From contig NZ_BBAI01000016.1 in the NCBI RefSeq assembly GCF_001311175.1, forward strand, positions 1 through 51,647: 51,647 nt of DNA, written 5' to 3'. Made by a program: the position numbers and the translations under genes. The notes under the pieces were generated by a model. The model worked only from the letters and a program-made list of their open reading frames with translations, was not told the origin of the DNA and searched no databases. Of the stretch, positions 27,636 to 37,709 are shown one piece after another (position 1 is the first letter of the stretch; every line of letters starts with the position of its first letter). This stretch comes from Lacticaseibacillus pantheris DSM 15945 = JCM 12539 = NBRC 106106 (lineage in GTDB: Bacteria; Bacillota; Bacilli; Lactobacillales; Lactobacillaceae).

Positions 27636-27680
27636 TGTTTGGGCTCTTCGTCAAGGAGAGCTGATACATTATATGTGAAG

Positions 27681-27713
27681 CACTTGGACCTAACTGGTCT
27701 AGGTGATTTTTAT
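27681..27713 (+). terminator. Terminator after cshA
   Basis: CACTTGGACC TAACT GGTCTAGGTG followed by ATTTTTATT. Confidence 0.75.
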
Positions 27714-27822
27714 TATGCTGATTATTCTGCAAATTGCCGTCTTTGCTCCCGCCGACCCGAGACGGACGGTTATTCAAGCGGTACAATAAGCTCTAACCAA
27801 AGTGTTTATGGGGGATGATATT

Positions 27823-28293
27823 ATGCGTATTCGACAAATGACGATTCAAGACGACCAGGCCGTCGCTGACCTGGTGCGCTCAAGTTTGTCTCACTTTGGC
27901 CTGGATATACCCGGGACGGCCTACTTTGATCCGCAGTTAGACCATCTATTCGAGTTTTACCAACAGGAACAAAGCGGATATTTTGTGTTAGTTGACGACA
28001 ATAATCATGCGGTCGGGGGCTGCGGCTTTGCGGAGTACGATGGTCCCGTTGCGGAACTGCAAAAATTATACATTAGCCCGGTTGCGCAGGGCCACGGTGC
28101 TAGTCGACAATTAGTGGTACGGGCCGAGAGCGCAGCGCGTGCAGCAGGGTTTCAGCAAATGTATCTGGAAACGCACCACAGTTTAACGGTTGCGTGTCAG
28201 TTGTACCCCAAGCTGGGCTATCAGCCGTTGCCGGGACCACTGGCAGACGGACCGCACACAACGATGGACCGATTTTTCCTTAAATCACTGTAG
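27823..28293 (+). CDS. GNAT family N-acetyltransferase
   Basis: 156-aa GCN5-like acetyltransferase: RIRQMTIQDDQAVADLVRSS at the start, FVLVDDNNHAVGGCGFAEYDG (beta 2-4), and the acetyl-CoA loop LYISPVAQGHGASRQLV, slightly off the usual QGxGxG/A. The acceptor is unknown. Start ATG 27823, 9 bases after GGGGGA. Monocistronic; the gene before ends with a terminator and the one after has its own ribosome site and about 100 bases of spacer. Confidence 0.85.
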   Translation: MRIRQMTIQDDQAVADLVRSSLSHFGLDIPGTAYFDPQLDHLFEFYQQEQSGYFVLVDDNNHAVGGCGFAEYDGPVAELQKLYISPVAQGHGASRQLVVRAESAARAAGFQQMYLETHHSLTVACQLYPKLGYQPLPGPLADGPHTTMDRFFLKSL

Positions 28294-28396
28294 AGCGCGC
28301 TTTTTCACTTAAGCAAGTTACACTCCAGTTTCTGAGCGTCCCGCTCCGCTCTGTGGTAAACTTATACAATAATAACCTGATAGGAGTATTCCACAT

Positions 28397-28744
28397 ATGA
28401 CAATTGATAATAATCAATTAGTAGCCCGCTACATGAAGCTGCAAGCTGGACATAAGGCCTACTTTGCCGCTATTAGCGACTACGTTGACCAGCAGTTAGA
28501 TAACCTCTACGCCAAGTTGACCACCACCTTCCAGGACACCCTGACACTGTCCGTCCAGGGTGCAATTGATTACGCTAAGACGCAAAACGTCGAAATCACC
28601 TCTGGAATTAACTTAACTTTGGCGACCCAAAACTTCATCATCAAGATGTTGGATAACCAGGGCCTCCTCGTTGAGGGTGGCGCGCACTCTAGTGACGTGG
28701 TCATCGGTAAACTGAACTTCGAGAACCGTGCCCGTTACGTATAA
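28397..28744 (+). CDS. Hypothetical protein
   Basis: 115 aa, no family recognised. Soluble, mixed helical and strand: an N-terminal helical half (YMKLQAGHKAYFAAISDYV, QQLDNLYAKL) and a C-terminal half with VEITSGINLTLATQNFI and VIGKLNFENRARYV. Start ATG 28397, good spacing from AGGAGT. A very strong bidirectional terminator follows. Codon use looks like its neighbours, so it is probably a native gene. Confidence 0.7.
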   Translation: MTIDNNQLVARYMKLQAGHKAYFAAISDYVDQQLDNLYAKLTTTFQDTLTLSVQGAIDYAKTQNVEITSGINLTLATQNFIIKMLDNQGLLVEGGAHSSDVVIGKLNFENRARYV

Positions 28745-28763
28745 CCAGTGCGACATCGTGAAT

Positions 28764-28838
28764 AAAAAATCGTGTCGGTAACATGACCACCAAGCTGCAA
28801 AGCAATCTTGGTGGTGATTATTACCGACACGATTTTTT
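28764..28838. terminator. Large bidirectional terminator
   Basis: AAAAAATCGTGTCGGTAA with TTACCGACACGATTTTTT (18 bp), enclosing a second stem CACCAAG ... CTTGGTG. Serves the hypothetical gene (+) and pepF (-). Confidence 0.9.
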
Positions 28839-28857
28839 GTACGCTATTATTGAACGG

Positions 28858-30696
28858 TTAAGTAGTCCGGCGCACCATGTTAGCCTCTGCCCGGTTAATT
28901 GCCGCCGTGAGTCCCTCGATTTTCCGTTCGGTGGCGTCCAGGAAGTCCACCATGTGTTGCAAAGGCGCGTCGGTCGTCACGTCCACCCCGGCGACGGCCG
29001 CTGCTTGCACTGGTGGTAGGCTGTTACCGAGTGCTAGAAATTCGCGCCAACGGGTGACCGCGCTACTTTGGTCTTGATCCAACGCTTGCCAGGCCTGCGT
29101 CGCAATCGTGAGGCTGGCCGAGTAACTGTACGAATATAGCCCCAGGAAGTAGTGATCCTGGCGCATCCAGGTAGTTTCCGCACCAGTCAGGTCAACGGTA
29201 TCGCCCCAGAATTTCCGGAGTAGCCCCAGCTTAATTTGATTAAGCCGTTCTGCGTTGAAGCTCTCACCTTTGTCAATTAGCGTGTACACCTCGCGTTGGA
29301 ACGCGGCTTCCAGCAAGTGGGTGACGCAGTTGTGGAAGTACGTGTCGCCCAGTAGCCGGGAGAGGGCGAAGCGTTGCAACCGTGCATCGTCGTGGGCCTG
29401 CTCGGTCAGGTAGCGGGTGAGCAGTAGCTCGTTAAAGGTTGATGGCGCTTCGCAATGGTAGATGGGCATCACCCAGTTGATGGCGGGATGCGCGTCCGCC
29501 GAGTATTGCATCTGGCCAACGTGGCCCAGCTCGTGAATGAGGGTGTACAGCGCGGGCATGGTGTCCGTCCACGTCATCATGATGTACGGGTGCACGCCGT
29601 ACGGCATCTCCGTGTAGGCACCTGAATCCTTGCCCACGTTAGCGGCATAGTCCACCCAGCGGTCGCCGATGGCCCGGCGCATGAGCTGCTGGTAGTCGTC
29701 TCCCAAAACCGCAGTAGCGTGAGCAACAATATCCGCCGCGTCACTTTGGCGGTACTGGGGGGCAAAGTCGGGGTCAATATCAATTTGCAGGTCCGTGTAC
29801 GTGATGTGGTCGAGCCCACGCACGTCCGCGACGTGTTGGACGTAGCGGCGCATCACGGGCGCGAGCCGGTCCATGAGGACGTCAATTTGACGGTCAAAGA
29901 GGGCGCGCGGTACTTCCTCGTCCGCCAACAAGAAATCGATCACGGAGTCGTACCCGCGGAGCGTGGCCTCCGCCTTTTCGCGGGTGACCTGGCCGAGGTA
30001 CGCGGTGGCGAAGGCGTGTTCGTACTGGTGCAGGGTGGCACTGAACTTGGTGAATGCGGCCCGGCGGATGTCGGTATCAGGATGCTTTTGGTAGGTTTCC
30101 TCGTAGCTGACAAAGTCGAGTGGGTGACTTTGTCCGTGTGCACTAAACGTACCGAAGTCCATGTCCCCGGCGATGGTCTGACGCCGCACGTTGCGGAACG
30201 TATCCAGTGCGGGGGCCATGCTGGCAAGCGCACCCTCGACGTTGGGCGCGAGTGTGTGACCGTGTGCAACCTGTAAGTGGCGTATGTAGCCGTCGTATTG
30301 CGGTCGGAGCTGGCGAACAGTGGCAAGTGTGGACGCCGGCAGATCGGTCAGCGCGGGTAGCAGAAAGCTCAACGCGTTGTCCACTTGAGCCTGAACGTTA
30401 GCGTTAGTGGCTACACGGGCGTTGAGGGTGGGGTTCGTGCTGTCCGCGCTTTTCGGAAATGCGGCGTAGCAGTCAACGCATTCCCTCAACGTTTCAATGG
30501 CGTTGAGGTCATCAAGTGCCGCGACAATTTGTTCCGGTGCGGTGAGTTGATCTAGGTAGTGGTCGCGGAATGACTGGGACAGTTGTTGCAGTTGCTTATT
30601 GGCTGCTCGCCAAGCATCGGGGTCCTTAAAAATTGGACTCAAATCCCAGGTGTCACGTGGATCGATAGCGTTTCGTGGTGGTAAGGCTGTGGGCAT
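28858..30696 (-). CDS. pepF: Oligoendopeptidase F family zinc peptidase
   Basis: 612-aa M3B metallopeptidase that cuts cytoplasmic oligopeptides of roughly 7-17 residues. The zinc motif is HELGH at residues 388-392 (LIHELGHVGQMQYS), with the downstream Glu ligand in STFNELL. N-terminal start ALPPRNAIDPRDTWDLSPIF is typical of PepF. Start ATG 30696 after GGAGGAATACTT. Length matches the family. Supports peptide recycling in an organism that uses proteins as nitrogen source. Confidence 0.93.
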   Translation of the reverse strand: MPTALPPRNAIDPRDTWDLSPIFKDPDAWRAANKQLQQLSQSFRDHYLDQLTAPEQIVAALDDLNAIETLRECVDCYAAFPKSADSTNPTLNARVATNANVQAQVDNALSFLLPALTDLPASTLATVRQLRPQYDGYIRHLQVAHGHTLAPNVEGALASMAPALDTFRNVRRQTIAGDMDFGTFSAHGQSHPLDFVSYEETYQKHPDTDIRRAAFTKFSATLHQYEHAFATAYLGQVTREKAEATLRGYDSVIDFLLADEEVPRALFDRQIDVLMDRLAPVMRRYVQHVADVRGLDHITYTDLQIDIDPDFAPQYRQSDAADIVAHATAVLGDDYQQLMRRAIGDRWVDYAANVGKDSGAYTEMPYGVHPYIMMTWTDTMPALYTLIHELGHVGQMQYSADAHPAINWVMPIYHCEAPSTFNELLLTRYLTEQAHDDARLQRFALSRLLGDTYFHNCVTHLLEAAFQREVYTLIDKGESFNAERLNQIKLGLLRKFWGDTVDLTGAETTWMRQDHYFLGLYSYSYSASLTIATQAWQALDQDQSSAVTRWREFLALGNSLPPVQAAAVAGVDVTTDAPLQHMVDFLDATERKIEGLTAAINRAEANMVRRTT

Positions 30697-30748
30697 AAGT
30701 ATTCCTCCTGGTAAATTGCATTATTTGGTAGTTAGACAATAACGCTAA

Positions 30749-30779
30749 ACACCCGCCGAAATTACCGACGGGTGTTTAA
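30749..30779 (-). terminator. Terminator after small gene
   Basis: TAAACACCCGCCG / CGACGGGTGTTTA, a near-perfect stem just beyond the stop of the small minus-strand gene at 30786. Confidence 0.7.
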
Positions 30780-30785
30780 CGTGGA

Positions 30786-30956
30786 TTACTTGTGGGTAAC
30801 TGATTGGTTGGCATCTACTCCATGCTCCTGTGCTTGTGTTCCGGTTTGTGGTAAGGATGGCTTGGTGGCGGCAACGTCCGGAATCGGTTTAATGCCGGTT
30901 AACAACCCGAACAGTAGCGCATCATTGTCATACTCACGGTGCCAGTCTGCTGACAT
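30786..30956 (-). CDS. Small hypothetical protein
   Basis: 56 aa, MSADWHREYDNDALLFGLLT at the start, then a Pro/Thr/Gln-rich hydrophilic tail ending VTHK. No family recognised. The ATG at 30956 has GAGGGAAG 8 bases before it; the ATG six codons upstream has no site. Followed by a good terminator, which supports a real gene. No hydrophobic segment long enough for a membrane helix. Confidence 0.6.
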   Translation of the reverse strand: MSADWHREYDNDALLFGLLTGIKPIPDVAATKPSLPQTGTQAQEHGVDANQSVTHK

Positions 30957-31025
30957 TGCAATCACTTCCCTCATTAGGTAGGGCGGCCCTGTATCCGCCT
31001 ACAATGAGTGTAAATTAAATTTAAA

Positions 31026-31052
31026 CAAAAAGCCAGTTAAATTTAACTGGCT
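31026..31052 (-). terminator. Terminator after XRE regulator
   Basis: AGCCAGTTAAATTTAACTGGCT, a perfect 22-base palindrome with TTTTTG following on the minus strand. Confidence 0.8.
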
Positions 31053-31071
31053 AATCTCACATTTTTATCTT

Positions 31072-31872
31072 CTAGAAATCCATAATGGTGGTCCAATCAG
31101 TCACACCACCGAGTGCAATCAGGTCGTGCGGGTTGCTGGCGGTGTTGCGGACCAGTTGTGCTAACAGACTGTACGCGTGTAGCACCAACGTGCGGTCGTG
31201 GTGGGCAGCCGCTGCCCGCAAACCGGCCACCGCGAACTGGGCGGCGTGTACGGCGTCGTGGGCGTAGAAGTAGGCGAGTGCGCAAAGATAGTTAGTGGCA
31301 TTGACGTTCGCGCTGAACGGCAACGTGTGGACTACCTTCATGGCCGCAGCTGTGGCAGCGGTCACCGCCGCGACTTTGCGTCCCTGGCCCGCCACTAGCG
31401 CGGTGTAGGCGTAGCAAAGTGCCGTCAGGGATGAACGCTGGGGGTTCACGTTGATTGCCATGTGGAGGTTATAGCGTGCACCGTCCAGGTTAGCGTCCAC
31501 CATTAAGTCGGCAACACCCAGATAAAAGTAGTACGCCTGGGCCTGAGCGTCGTTCATATTTGCGTCGGCGTAGTCGGGGGAATTGAGCAACCGTTTGACT
31601 GCGAGGTAATCGCCATCTGCCAGGCTGCTTGCCAGTTGGGTATTATGCCTCTGGCTCCGTCCCACCGGATACTGTTCTGCCAAAGCAAAGTGGTTCAGGC
31701 GCACGCCAAGGCGCTGACTAACGCCGATGATGGTGGCAATGTTGGGGACGACCGCTCCGGCCTCGATTGCTGACAGTTGATCTGGGGGACAAATACCGGC
31801 CGCTAATTCATCAACGGATTGACCGTGGGCATCACGGGTAGTACGAATGACGGAACCAATTTCTGGGTGCAT
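31072..31872 (-). CDS. XRE-family regulator with helical repeat domain (Rgg-like)
   Basis: 266 aa. An N-terminal HTH of the XRE type (EIGSVIRTTRDAHGQSVDEL, SAIEAGAVVPNIATI; about residues 3-60), then an all-helical Ala-rich region with TPR-like periodicity up to the end. This is the layout of Rgg/PlcR-type regulators, many of which bind short peptides; no peptide gene was found beside it. The true target is unknown. Start ATG 31872; an ATG four codons upstream is also possible. Confidence 0.75.
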   Translation of the reverse strand: MHPEIGSVIRTTRDAHGQSVDELAAGICPPDQLSAIEAGAVVPNIATIIGVSQRLGVRLNHFALAEQYPVGRSQRHNTQLASSLADGDYLAVKRLLNSPDYADANMNDAQAQAYYFYLGVADLMVDANLDGARYNLHMAINVNPQRSSLTALCYAYTALVAGQGRKVAAVTAATAAAMKVVHTLPFSANVNATNYLCALAYFYAHDAVHAAQFAVAGLRAAAAHHDRTLVLHAYSLLAQLVRNTASNPHDLIALGGVTDWTTIMDF

Positions 31873-31942
31873 AAATATGAACACGCTTCTTTCTTAACCA
31901 ATACCTACACACCCATTATAACAGTTGGGGGCAACAGCCACT

Positions 31943-34291
31943 TTATGAGCGCCACTTGATCCGCCCGAGTACCCGTCGACCCAGGAACTCTTGCAGAATG
32001 ATGTAGACGGGGTAGGTCGATACGGCCAGTGGTGCGTACAGTATGAAGAGTCCCCAGTTCCACAACGAAACTAGTGAAAAGACGTGGTTAGCCACGAAGA
32101 ACACCCCGAACATGGTGACCGCAATCACGGCCAGCATCCCCACTTTGAGTCGGTTGAACGGCCGGGATACCCGGAACAGCACGTTGTAGCAGACGCAAGT
32201 AATGAGGAGGGCCACAATGGTTCCCGTGGTGTCAAAGGACAGGTGAAGGGCCGACTCCAGCCAGGTCATCAGCAACGTGTACGCCACCACTTCGAGTGCG
32301 GCGGGGGCCGCGAAGGTCATAACCTTCTTCATAAACTGTCCGGTGACCCGGGCAAAGTTTGGTTCGAGTGACAGGAAGAATGAGGGAATGGCCACCGTAA
32401 CCGCCGAAACCGGCGTGAGGTTGATGGGGATGATGGGATAGTCGGCGTTCAGGAAGATGAAGATAATGATGAGCGCGACGGAGTACATCGTCTTAATGAG
32501 GAACAAAGACGCAACACTTTCGATGTTGTTGATGACGCGGCGCCCCTCGTTCAGCACCCCAGTCATGGCGTCAAAGTTCGAGTCGAGGAGCACAAAGTCG
32601 GCGATGGCACTGGCGGCTTCACTACCGCTAGCCATGGCGATGGCACAGTCCGATTGGCGTAACGCCAGCACGTCATTGACACCATCCCCAGTCATGGCGA
32701 CGGTGTGCCCGGCGTCTTGGTACGCGGCAATCAGATGCTTCTTTTGTTCGGGCGTCACGCGACCAAAGACGTTGTAGTCGCGCACCAACGCATCGTAGTC
32801 AGGTTGTTCGCCCACGGTGGTCATATTAACGTACTGGTCGGTCCCCTGGATGCCGGCACGCCGGGCAACACTGGCTACGGTAATGGGGTTGTCCCCGGAA
32901 ATAACTTTGAGCTGCACGTCCTGGCCGGCAAAGTAGGCAAAGGTGTCCATTGCGGCCGGCCGGATTTCGTCGGCAATGAGGACAAAGCCGATTAGGTCGG
33001 TATGCGTCAACGGAACGGATAGTGCGTCGGGGGTGCGGCCCACGGCGAGCACCCGGTATCCGGCGGCGGCAGCGTCATTGATAGCGGTGGTGTTCTCGGC
33101 GGTGAGGGTGTCGCCAAAGGTGAACTCGGGGGCACCCATAAAGTAGCTGGTGCCATCGCTGAACGTGGCCCCAGACCATTTACGGGCGGAGCTGAACGGC
33201 ACTGTATTGGTGACGGTCCATTGGGGCGGCTGTGGGAAGTATTCCTTAATGGCGATGGCGGTTTCGTTATCGTCGTTGAGGGCAAAGGTGACTGCGCTGA
33301 CCGCACTAGCCAGGTCGTCCGCGTCGTGGTCACCAACTGGCACTACACGGTTCACAATGAGGCGCCCAGTGGTAATGGTCCCGGTTTTATCCAGACAGAT
33401 GGTATCCACGCGCGCGAGGGCCTCAATGGCAGTCAAGGAACGGACGAGAACCCGCCGCTGTCCCAGGTTGCGTGCCCCCACGGCGAGGGCTACGTTCGTC
33501 ATCAGTACCAGCCCTTCGGGAATCATACCAATCACGGCGGCGCTGGTTGTCAAAATGGCGCGGTTGTAGTCTCCCCGACGCACCATGGAAACGGTAAAGA
33601 GTGCAATTCCTAGTGGAATGAGCACGTAGGTCAGCACCTTAATAATCCGGTTAATTGTGGCCAGGAGCTTACTGTTTTTGTCCTTGTCGGTTTGCTCAGC
33701 CTTGGCCTCCTTGGCAAGACGGGCCGCAAAGGTATCACCCGCGACTTTGGTTACCATCACCGTTGCGTTGCCGGCCACCACAAAGCTGCCGGATAGTACC
33801 GCGTCGTCTGGGCGCTTGGTAATGGAGTTAGCCTCACCGGTCAGGGCGCTTTCGTCCACCTCCAGGTTGCCGTTGGTTAACACCACGCCGTCAACGGGGA
33901 TCTGCGCGCCCCGCCGCAGTTGGAGGGCATCACCAACCACTAAGTTCTCGGCCGAGATGGTGGTGGTGTGGCCGTCACGGACTACGGTCGCTTGCGGCGC
34001 ACTAACAATGGTCAGGGAGTCCAGCTGGTGCTTGGAACGGATTTCCTGAAAGGTACCAATGGCCGTATTGAAAATAGCCACCCCGAGGAAGAGTAGGTTG
34101 CTGTACGAACCCGTGGTAATGATAAACGCGGCAATGACCACGTTGACCAAGTTAAAGAGGGTGAACGTGTTGCCGGCGATAATCTGGCCCACCGTGCGGG
34201 TCAGGGGTGCTTGTTCAACGTTATGGGCCCCCGCGGCAATTTGTGCGTCAACGTAGCTTTGCTTGAGTCCAGTGTGGGGATCTGTCCGCAT
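31943..34291 (-). CDS. Cation-transporting P-type ATPase (PEGL type)
   Basis: 782-aa E1-E2 ATPase. TGEA (151-154) in the actuator domain, ion-site motif PEGL (258-261), phosphorylation motif DKTGTITTGR (Asp301), TGDGVND in the hinge, and PINLTPVSA in TM6. About ten TM helices. The PEGL group includes pneumococcal CaxP/Exp7, linked to Ca2+ efflux; the ion here is inferred as divalent, not proven. Start ATG 34291 after GAGGTGATACC. No heavy-metal binding domain at the N-terminus. Divergent from the PHP gene. Confidence 0.85.
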   Translation of the reverse strand: MRTDPHTGLKQSYVDAQIAAGAHNVEQAPLTRTVGQIIAGNTFTLFNLVNVVIAAFIITTGSYSNLLFLGVAIFNTAIGTFQEIRSKHQLDSLTIVSAPQATVVRDGHTTTISAENLVVGDALQLRRGAQIPVDGVVLTNGNLEVDESALTGEANSITKRPDDAVLSGSFVVAGNATVMVTKVAGDTFAARLAKEAKAEQTDKDKNSKLLATINRIIKVLTYVLIPLGIALFTVSMVRRGDYNRAILTTSAAVIGMIPEGLVLMTNVALAVGARNLGQRRVLVRSLTAIEALARVDTICLDKTGTITTGRLIVNRVVPVGDHDADDLASAVSAVTFALNDDNETAIAIKEYFPQPPQWTVTNTVPFSSARKWSGATFSDGTSYFMGAPEFTFGDTLTAENTTAINDAAAAGYRVLAVGRTPDALSVPLTHTDLIGFVLIADEIRPAAMDTFAYFAGQDVQLKVISGDNPITVASVARRAGIQGTDQYVNMTTVGEQPDYDALVRDYNVFGRVTPEQKKHLIAAYQDAGHTVAMTGDGVNDVLALRQSDCAIAMASGSEAASAIADFVLLDSNFDAMTGVLNEGRRVINNIESVASLFLIKTMYSVALIIIFIFLNADYPIIPINLTPVSAVTVAIPSFFLSLEPNFARVTGQFMKKVMTFAAPAALEVVAYTLLMTWLESALHLSFDTTGTIVALLITCVCYNVLFRVSRPFNRLKVGMLAVIAVTMFGVFFVANHVFSLVSLWNWGLFILYAPLAVSTYPVYIILQEFLGRRVLGRIKWRS

Positions 34292-34492
34292 GGTATCACC
34301 TCGATAATGAATTTTAATCTCACTTTATTGTAACGATTCCGCGGGTAATTGTCTTAGGGCCAAAGGTGGACTTCACACAAACTTCGGAAAGGGGCCCTGG
34401 TTTAAACAACGGGCTACCACCTGTTGGATTATGGTGGGGCAACGCTAGAGTATAATGATGCATATACGGTAATAGCAAAGGGGACTTCTGTG

Positions 34493-35293
34493 ATGACATA
34501 CTACGATCAGCACGTGCACACCCATTTTTCATTCGATTCCGAAGCGCAGTTTGCCGATTACCTGCGCCAGACGGGTAACCCGTTCGTCACTACTGAACAC
34601 CTCGAGATGAGTAATCCGGACGATCATGGTGGCGACAATACTCCCGCGTATGCGGAGTACGTAGCCGAAGAGGATACGCTCCAGCGCCGCTTTCCCAACC
34701 AGTTGCTACGGGGCATTGAGATCGGCTACTACGCGCCACGGTTGGACGCAATTCGCCGCTATTTGGCCGCGGGTGATTATGATTTGACCCTATTGAGTTT
34801 TCATCATGACGGCCATTACGACTACCAGGACGAACACTTTTTAACGGTGGACCTTGAGCAGCACGTACGCGGCTATTATGCGGCGATGCTCGCTGGGATT
34901 CGCCAATTTGGTGATTTTGACGTGCTGGCCCACTTTGATTATGGCCTGCGCGTACTCGACGTGGCGCCGACACAGCTCGCAGATTGGGCGGGCGACACGT
35001 TGCGGGAAATTTTGCGCGTAATTATTGAGCAGAACGTGGCGTTCGAGTTAAACACCAAGTCGATGTACCGTTGGCATGACGCTCCGCTCTACGATATGGT
35101 GCTGGACTGGTACCTAGAGCTAGGCGGTAAGTTGCTGACGCTGGGAAGCGACGCCCACGCGTCGGATAAGTTTGAATCCGACTTTGCGGCGGCCCGTGCC
35201 CTGCTCACGCGCCATAATGTGCACGAATTGGCGACGTTTAGGCGGCATGTGCTACAATCGTTGCAATTTAAGCCCCAGGCGCATGCCGCATGA
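34493..35293 (+). CDS. PHP-domain phosphatase (histidinol-phosphatase HisJ/K-like)
   Basis: 266-aa metal phosphoesterase of the PHP fold. HVHTHFSFDSE (residues 6-16), EHLEM, LRGIEIGYY, SFHHDGHYD, LAHFDYG and GSDAHAS give all the metal ligands. Members act as histidinol-phosphate phosphatase, but no other his gene is in the window, so a different phosphoester substrate is possible. Start ATG 34493 after AAAGGGGA. Confidence 0.85.
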   Translation: MTYYDQHVHTHFSFDSEAQFADYLRQTGNPFVTTEHLEMSNPDDHGGDNTPAYAEYVAEEDTLQRRFPNQLLRGIEIGYYAPRLDAIRRYLAAGDYDLTLLSFHHDGHYDYQDEHFLTVDLEQHVRGYYAAMLAGIRQFGDFDVLAHFDYGLRVLDVAPTQLADWAGDTLREILRVIIEQNVAFELNTKSMYRWHDAPLYDMVLDWYLELGGKLLTLGSDAHASDKFESDFAAARALLTRHNVHELATFRRHVLQSLQFKPQAHAA

Positions 35294-35366
35294 ACGACTA
35301 GCCTTAAACTTTAGGGCCGTGAGTGCGATAATGTTTGTAATGCTAAAAAGGTAAGGAGATTTTGTT

Positions 35367-36282
35367 ATGCCCAAAATAAATCCTAACGGGACGCGTTTCA
35401 TCACGTTAAGCAACGGATACCACCTATGGACCCAGACACAGGTACGGGGATATTCAGTTACTTTGCTTGCACGGCGGGCCTGGTGGGACCAACGAAGTAT
35501 TTGAGAACTTTGCCGAGCGACTGGCACCGTACCACGTGCGCGTTAGCCGCTATGACCAGCTAGGATCGTTTTATTCCGACCAACCTGACTTCAATGATCC
35601 GGCAAACCGTGAGCAATTTTTCAACATCGAGTATTACGTTGACGAGGTTGAAGAGGTGCGTCAGCAGTTGGGGCTCGACCACTTCTTCTTGCTGGGCCAG
35701 TCTTGGGGTGGCGTATTGGACATCGAGTACGCTTTGAAGTACGGTGAGCACCTGGCGGGTGTCATTCTGAGCTCAATGATTGATAATCTCGACGAGTACA
35801 TTACCAGCGTCAACCAGATTCGCGAGTCCATGTTCAGCGCGGATGAAATTAGCTACATGCACACCGTGGAAAGTCAACATAACTTTAGTGATGCTCACTA
35901 CCAGGAATTAGTTGCCCAGTTGGGGGAGGAGTACCTGCACCACGCGGCGGATCCGCAGCCTCGGCACCTCATCAGCACCATGGCGACGCCCGTGTACAAC
36001 TACTTCCAGGGAGACAATGAGTTTGTGATGGTTGGTGCCTTGAAGGACTGGGACCGGCGCGGCTACATTCAGCAGATTAACGTACCCATGTACCTGACTT
36101 TTGGCGGCCACGAAACTATGCCGCTTGGTGCCGCATCGCGGATGGCGGCTGAGGCCCAGCACGCGCTGTTGCACGTGACACCACATGCGGGCCATGGTCA
36201 GATGCTCGACAACCCCGACGACTACTTTGCGGGACTCGGCGAGTACCTGACCGACGTGCACACGGGTCGGTTTAACGATTAG
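35367..36282 (+). CDS. Proline iminopeptidase-like alpha/beta hydrolase, with one apparent frameshift
   Basis: About 304 aa. After the break: LHGGPGG (oxyanion hole region), GQSWGG with the nucleophile Ser, and a late HAGHGQM with the catalytic His. Together with the HGGPG motif this is the S33 proline iminopeptidase family, which removes N-terminal Pro from peptides in LAB. The first 25 codons (MPKINPNGTRFITLSNGYHL) are in another frame; one extra base lies near 35441-35446 (TQTQ[Y]GDIQLLCLHG). Start ATG 35367 after AAGGAGATTTTGTT. Confidence 0.85.
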
Positions 36283-36334
36283 TGCAAAGTTGATCGTGGT
36301 AACGGTTGCATATGCATTTAGTTAGCGTGTGCTG

Positions 36335-36340
36335 TATAAT
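36335..36340 (+). promoter_or_regulatory. -10 box of cfa
   Basis: TATAAT, 29 bases before the start codon, in GTGTGCTGTATAATAG. A TTGCAT further upstream is 23 bases off, so the -35 is uncertain. Confidence 0.45.
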
Positions 36341-36369
36341 AGTTAGTAATTTTTGCAATGGAGGTTCCT

Positions 36370-37560
36370 ATGTTAGAGAAGAAATTGTACCAAACGATGT
36401 TTGCCCACTCGTTTAACATTCCTGTGACGGTGAACTACTGGGATGGCACCAGCGAGACCTACGGCGAAGGCGCTGTCCAGGCAACTGTTAGCATCAACAA
36501 GGCCATCTCGATTAAGGAACTTTCCAAGAACGCATCGTTAGCGCTGGGTGAGGCCTACATGGCCGGTGATATTGACGTTACTGGACCTGGTGATCGGCCA
36601 ATTCAACGCGTTTTGACGGCTGCCTACGAGAGTGCGGGTAGCTTTATGCGCAACAAGAAATTTATTAAGTTCCTGCCCAAGCAGTCGCACACTGAGTCCA
36701 AGAGCAAGAAGGACGTGCAGAGCCATTACGATATTAGTAATGATTTCTACAAGGCGTGGTTGGACCCAACCATGACGTACTCCTGTGCCTACTTTGAACA
36801 CGACACGGACACACTGGAACAGGCTCAGATTAACAAGGTGCACCACATCATCAATAAGTTGGACCCGCAACCGGGTAAGACGTTGCTGGATATCGGTTGT
36901 GGCTGGGGCACGCTGATGCTGACCGCGGCCAAGGAGTATGGGCTGAAGGTTACTGGTATCACTCTGAGTGAGGAGCAATACAAGTACGTTCAGCAGCGCA
37001 TTCACGATGACGGGTTGGAAGACGTAGCGGAAGTCATTTTGGAAGACTACCGTGAGCTGGACCGCAAGTTTGATTACGTGACGTCCGTGGGGATGTTTGA
37101 ACATGTGGGTCAGGAGAACCTCGGGCTCTACACCCAGAAAGTGGCCGACCTGATGAATGATGACGGGGTGGCTTTGATTCACGGTATCACCCGGCAGCAG
37201 GGTGGGGCGACGAACGCCTGGTTAACGAAGTACATTTTCCCTGGCGGGTATGTGCCAGGTCTGACCGAAATGACGCAGCACATCGTTGACGCGGGGCTAC
37301 AGATTAACGATCTGGAACCACTGCGTCGGCATTACCAGCGGACTACCGAAATTTGGGATCATAACTTCAACGCCAAACGTGGGGCAATTCGTGCAGAGAT
37401 GGGCAAAGAATTTGTCCGGATGTGGGATCTGTACCTGCAGGCGGCCGCAGCCTCGTTTGAGTCTGGAAACATTGACGTTATCCAGTACCTCATTTCGAAG
37501 GGAGCATCAGGCAAGAACCTGCCCATGACCCGTGAATACATTTACGCACACGAACAATAA
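36370..37560 (+). CDS. cfa: Cyclopropane-fatty-acyl-phospholipid synthase
   Basis: 396-aa SAM-dependent enzyme that turns cis double bonds of membrane lipids into cyclopropane rings, a known acid and solvent protection in lactobacilli. N-terminal lipid-binding domain to about residue 110; SAM motif [30 protein letters not shown] and the C-terminal [11 protein letters not shown]. Start ATG 36370 ([10 protein letters not shown]) after GGAGGT. Strong terminator after it. Intact. Confidence 0.95.
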   Translation: MLEKKLYQTMFAHSFNIPVTVNYWDGTSETYGEGAVQATVSINKAISIKELSKNASLALGEAYMAGDIDVTGPGDRPIQRVLTAAYESAGSFMRNKKFIKFLPKQSHTESKSKKDVQSHYDISNDFYKAWLDPTMTYSCAYFEHDTDTLEQAQINKVHHIINKLDPQPGKTLLDIGCGWGTLMLTAAKEYGLKVTGITLSEEQYKYVQQRIHDDGLEDVAEVILEDYRELDRKFDYVTSVGMFEHVGQENLGLYTQKVADLMNDDGVALIHGITRQQGGATNAWLTKYIFPGGYVPGLTEMTQHIVDAGLQINDLEPLRRHYQRTTEIWDHNFNAKRGAIRAEMGKEFVRMWDLYLQAAAASFESGNIDVIQYLISKGASGKNLPMTREYIYAHEQ

Positions 37561-37576
37561 TTATTGCGATAGCACC

Positions 37577-37612
37577 AAAAAGGCGGGCCCCGTTTTGAGG
37601 GCCCGCTTTTGG
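37577..37612 (+). terminator. Terminator after cfa
   Basis: AAAAAGGCGGGCCC CGTTTTGA GGGCCCGCTTTT, 16 bases after the stop. Confidence 0.9.
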
Positions 37613-37709
37613 TTGGCTGTACCTGGCCATACGTGGGGATGCACTGCGACCGTCCGTTACACCCACCGGTTGTCTGTCACGGATGGGGCGCGGGATAATG
37701 ATATGTGGA

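Noticed and set aside
27156-27678. Long minus- and plus-frame ORFs over the 3' end of cshA
   Set aside because: They are shadows of the GRN-rich repeat codons of CshA, made of V, T and A runs.
29719-30276. 185-aa plus-strand ORF opposite pepF
   Set aside because: Antisense shadow; pepF has all family motifs on the minus strand.
34300-34490. Hairpin-like region between P-type ATPase and PHP gene as a metal riboswitch
   Set aside because: Only a 5-bp GGTGG/CCACC closing stem is seen and no yybP-ykoY or M-box signature.
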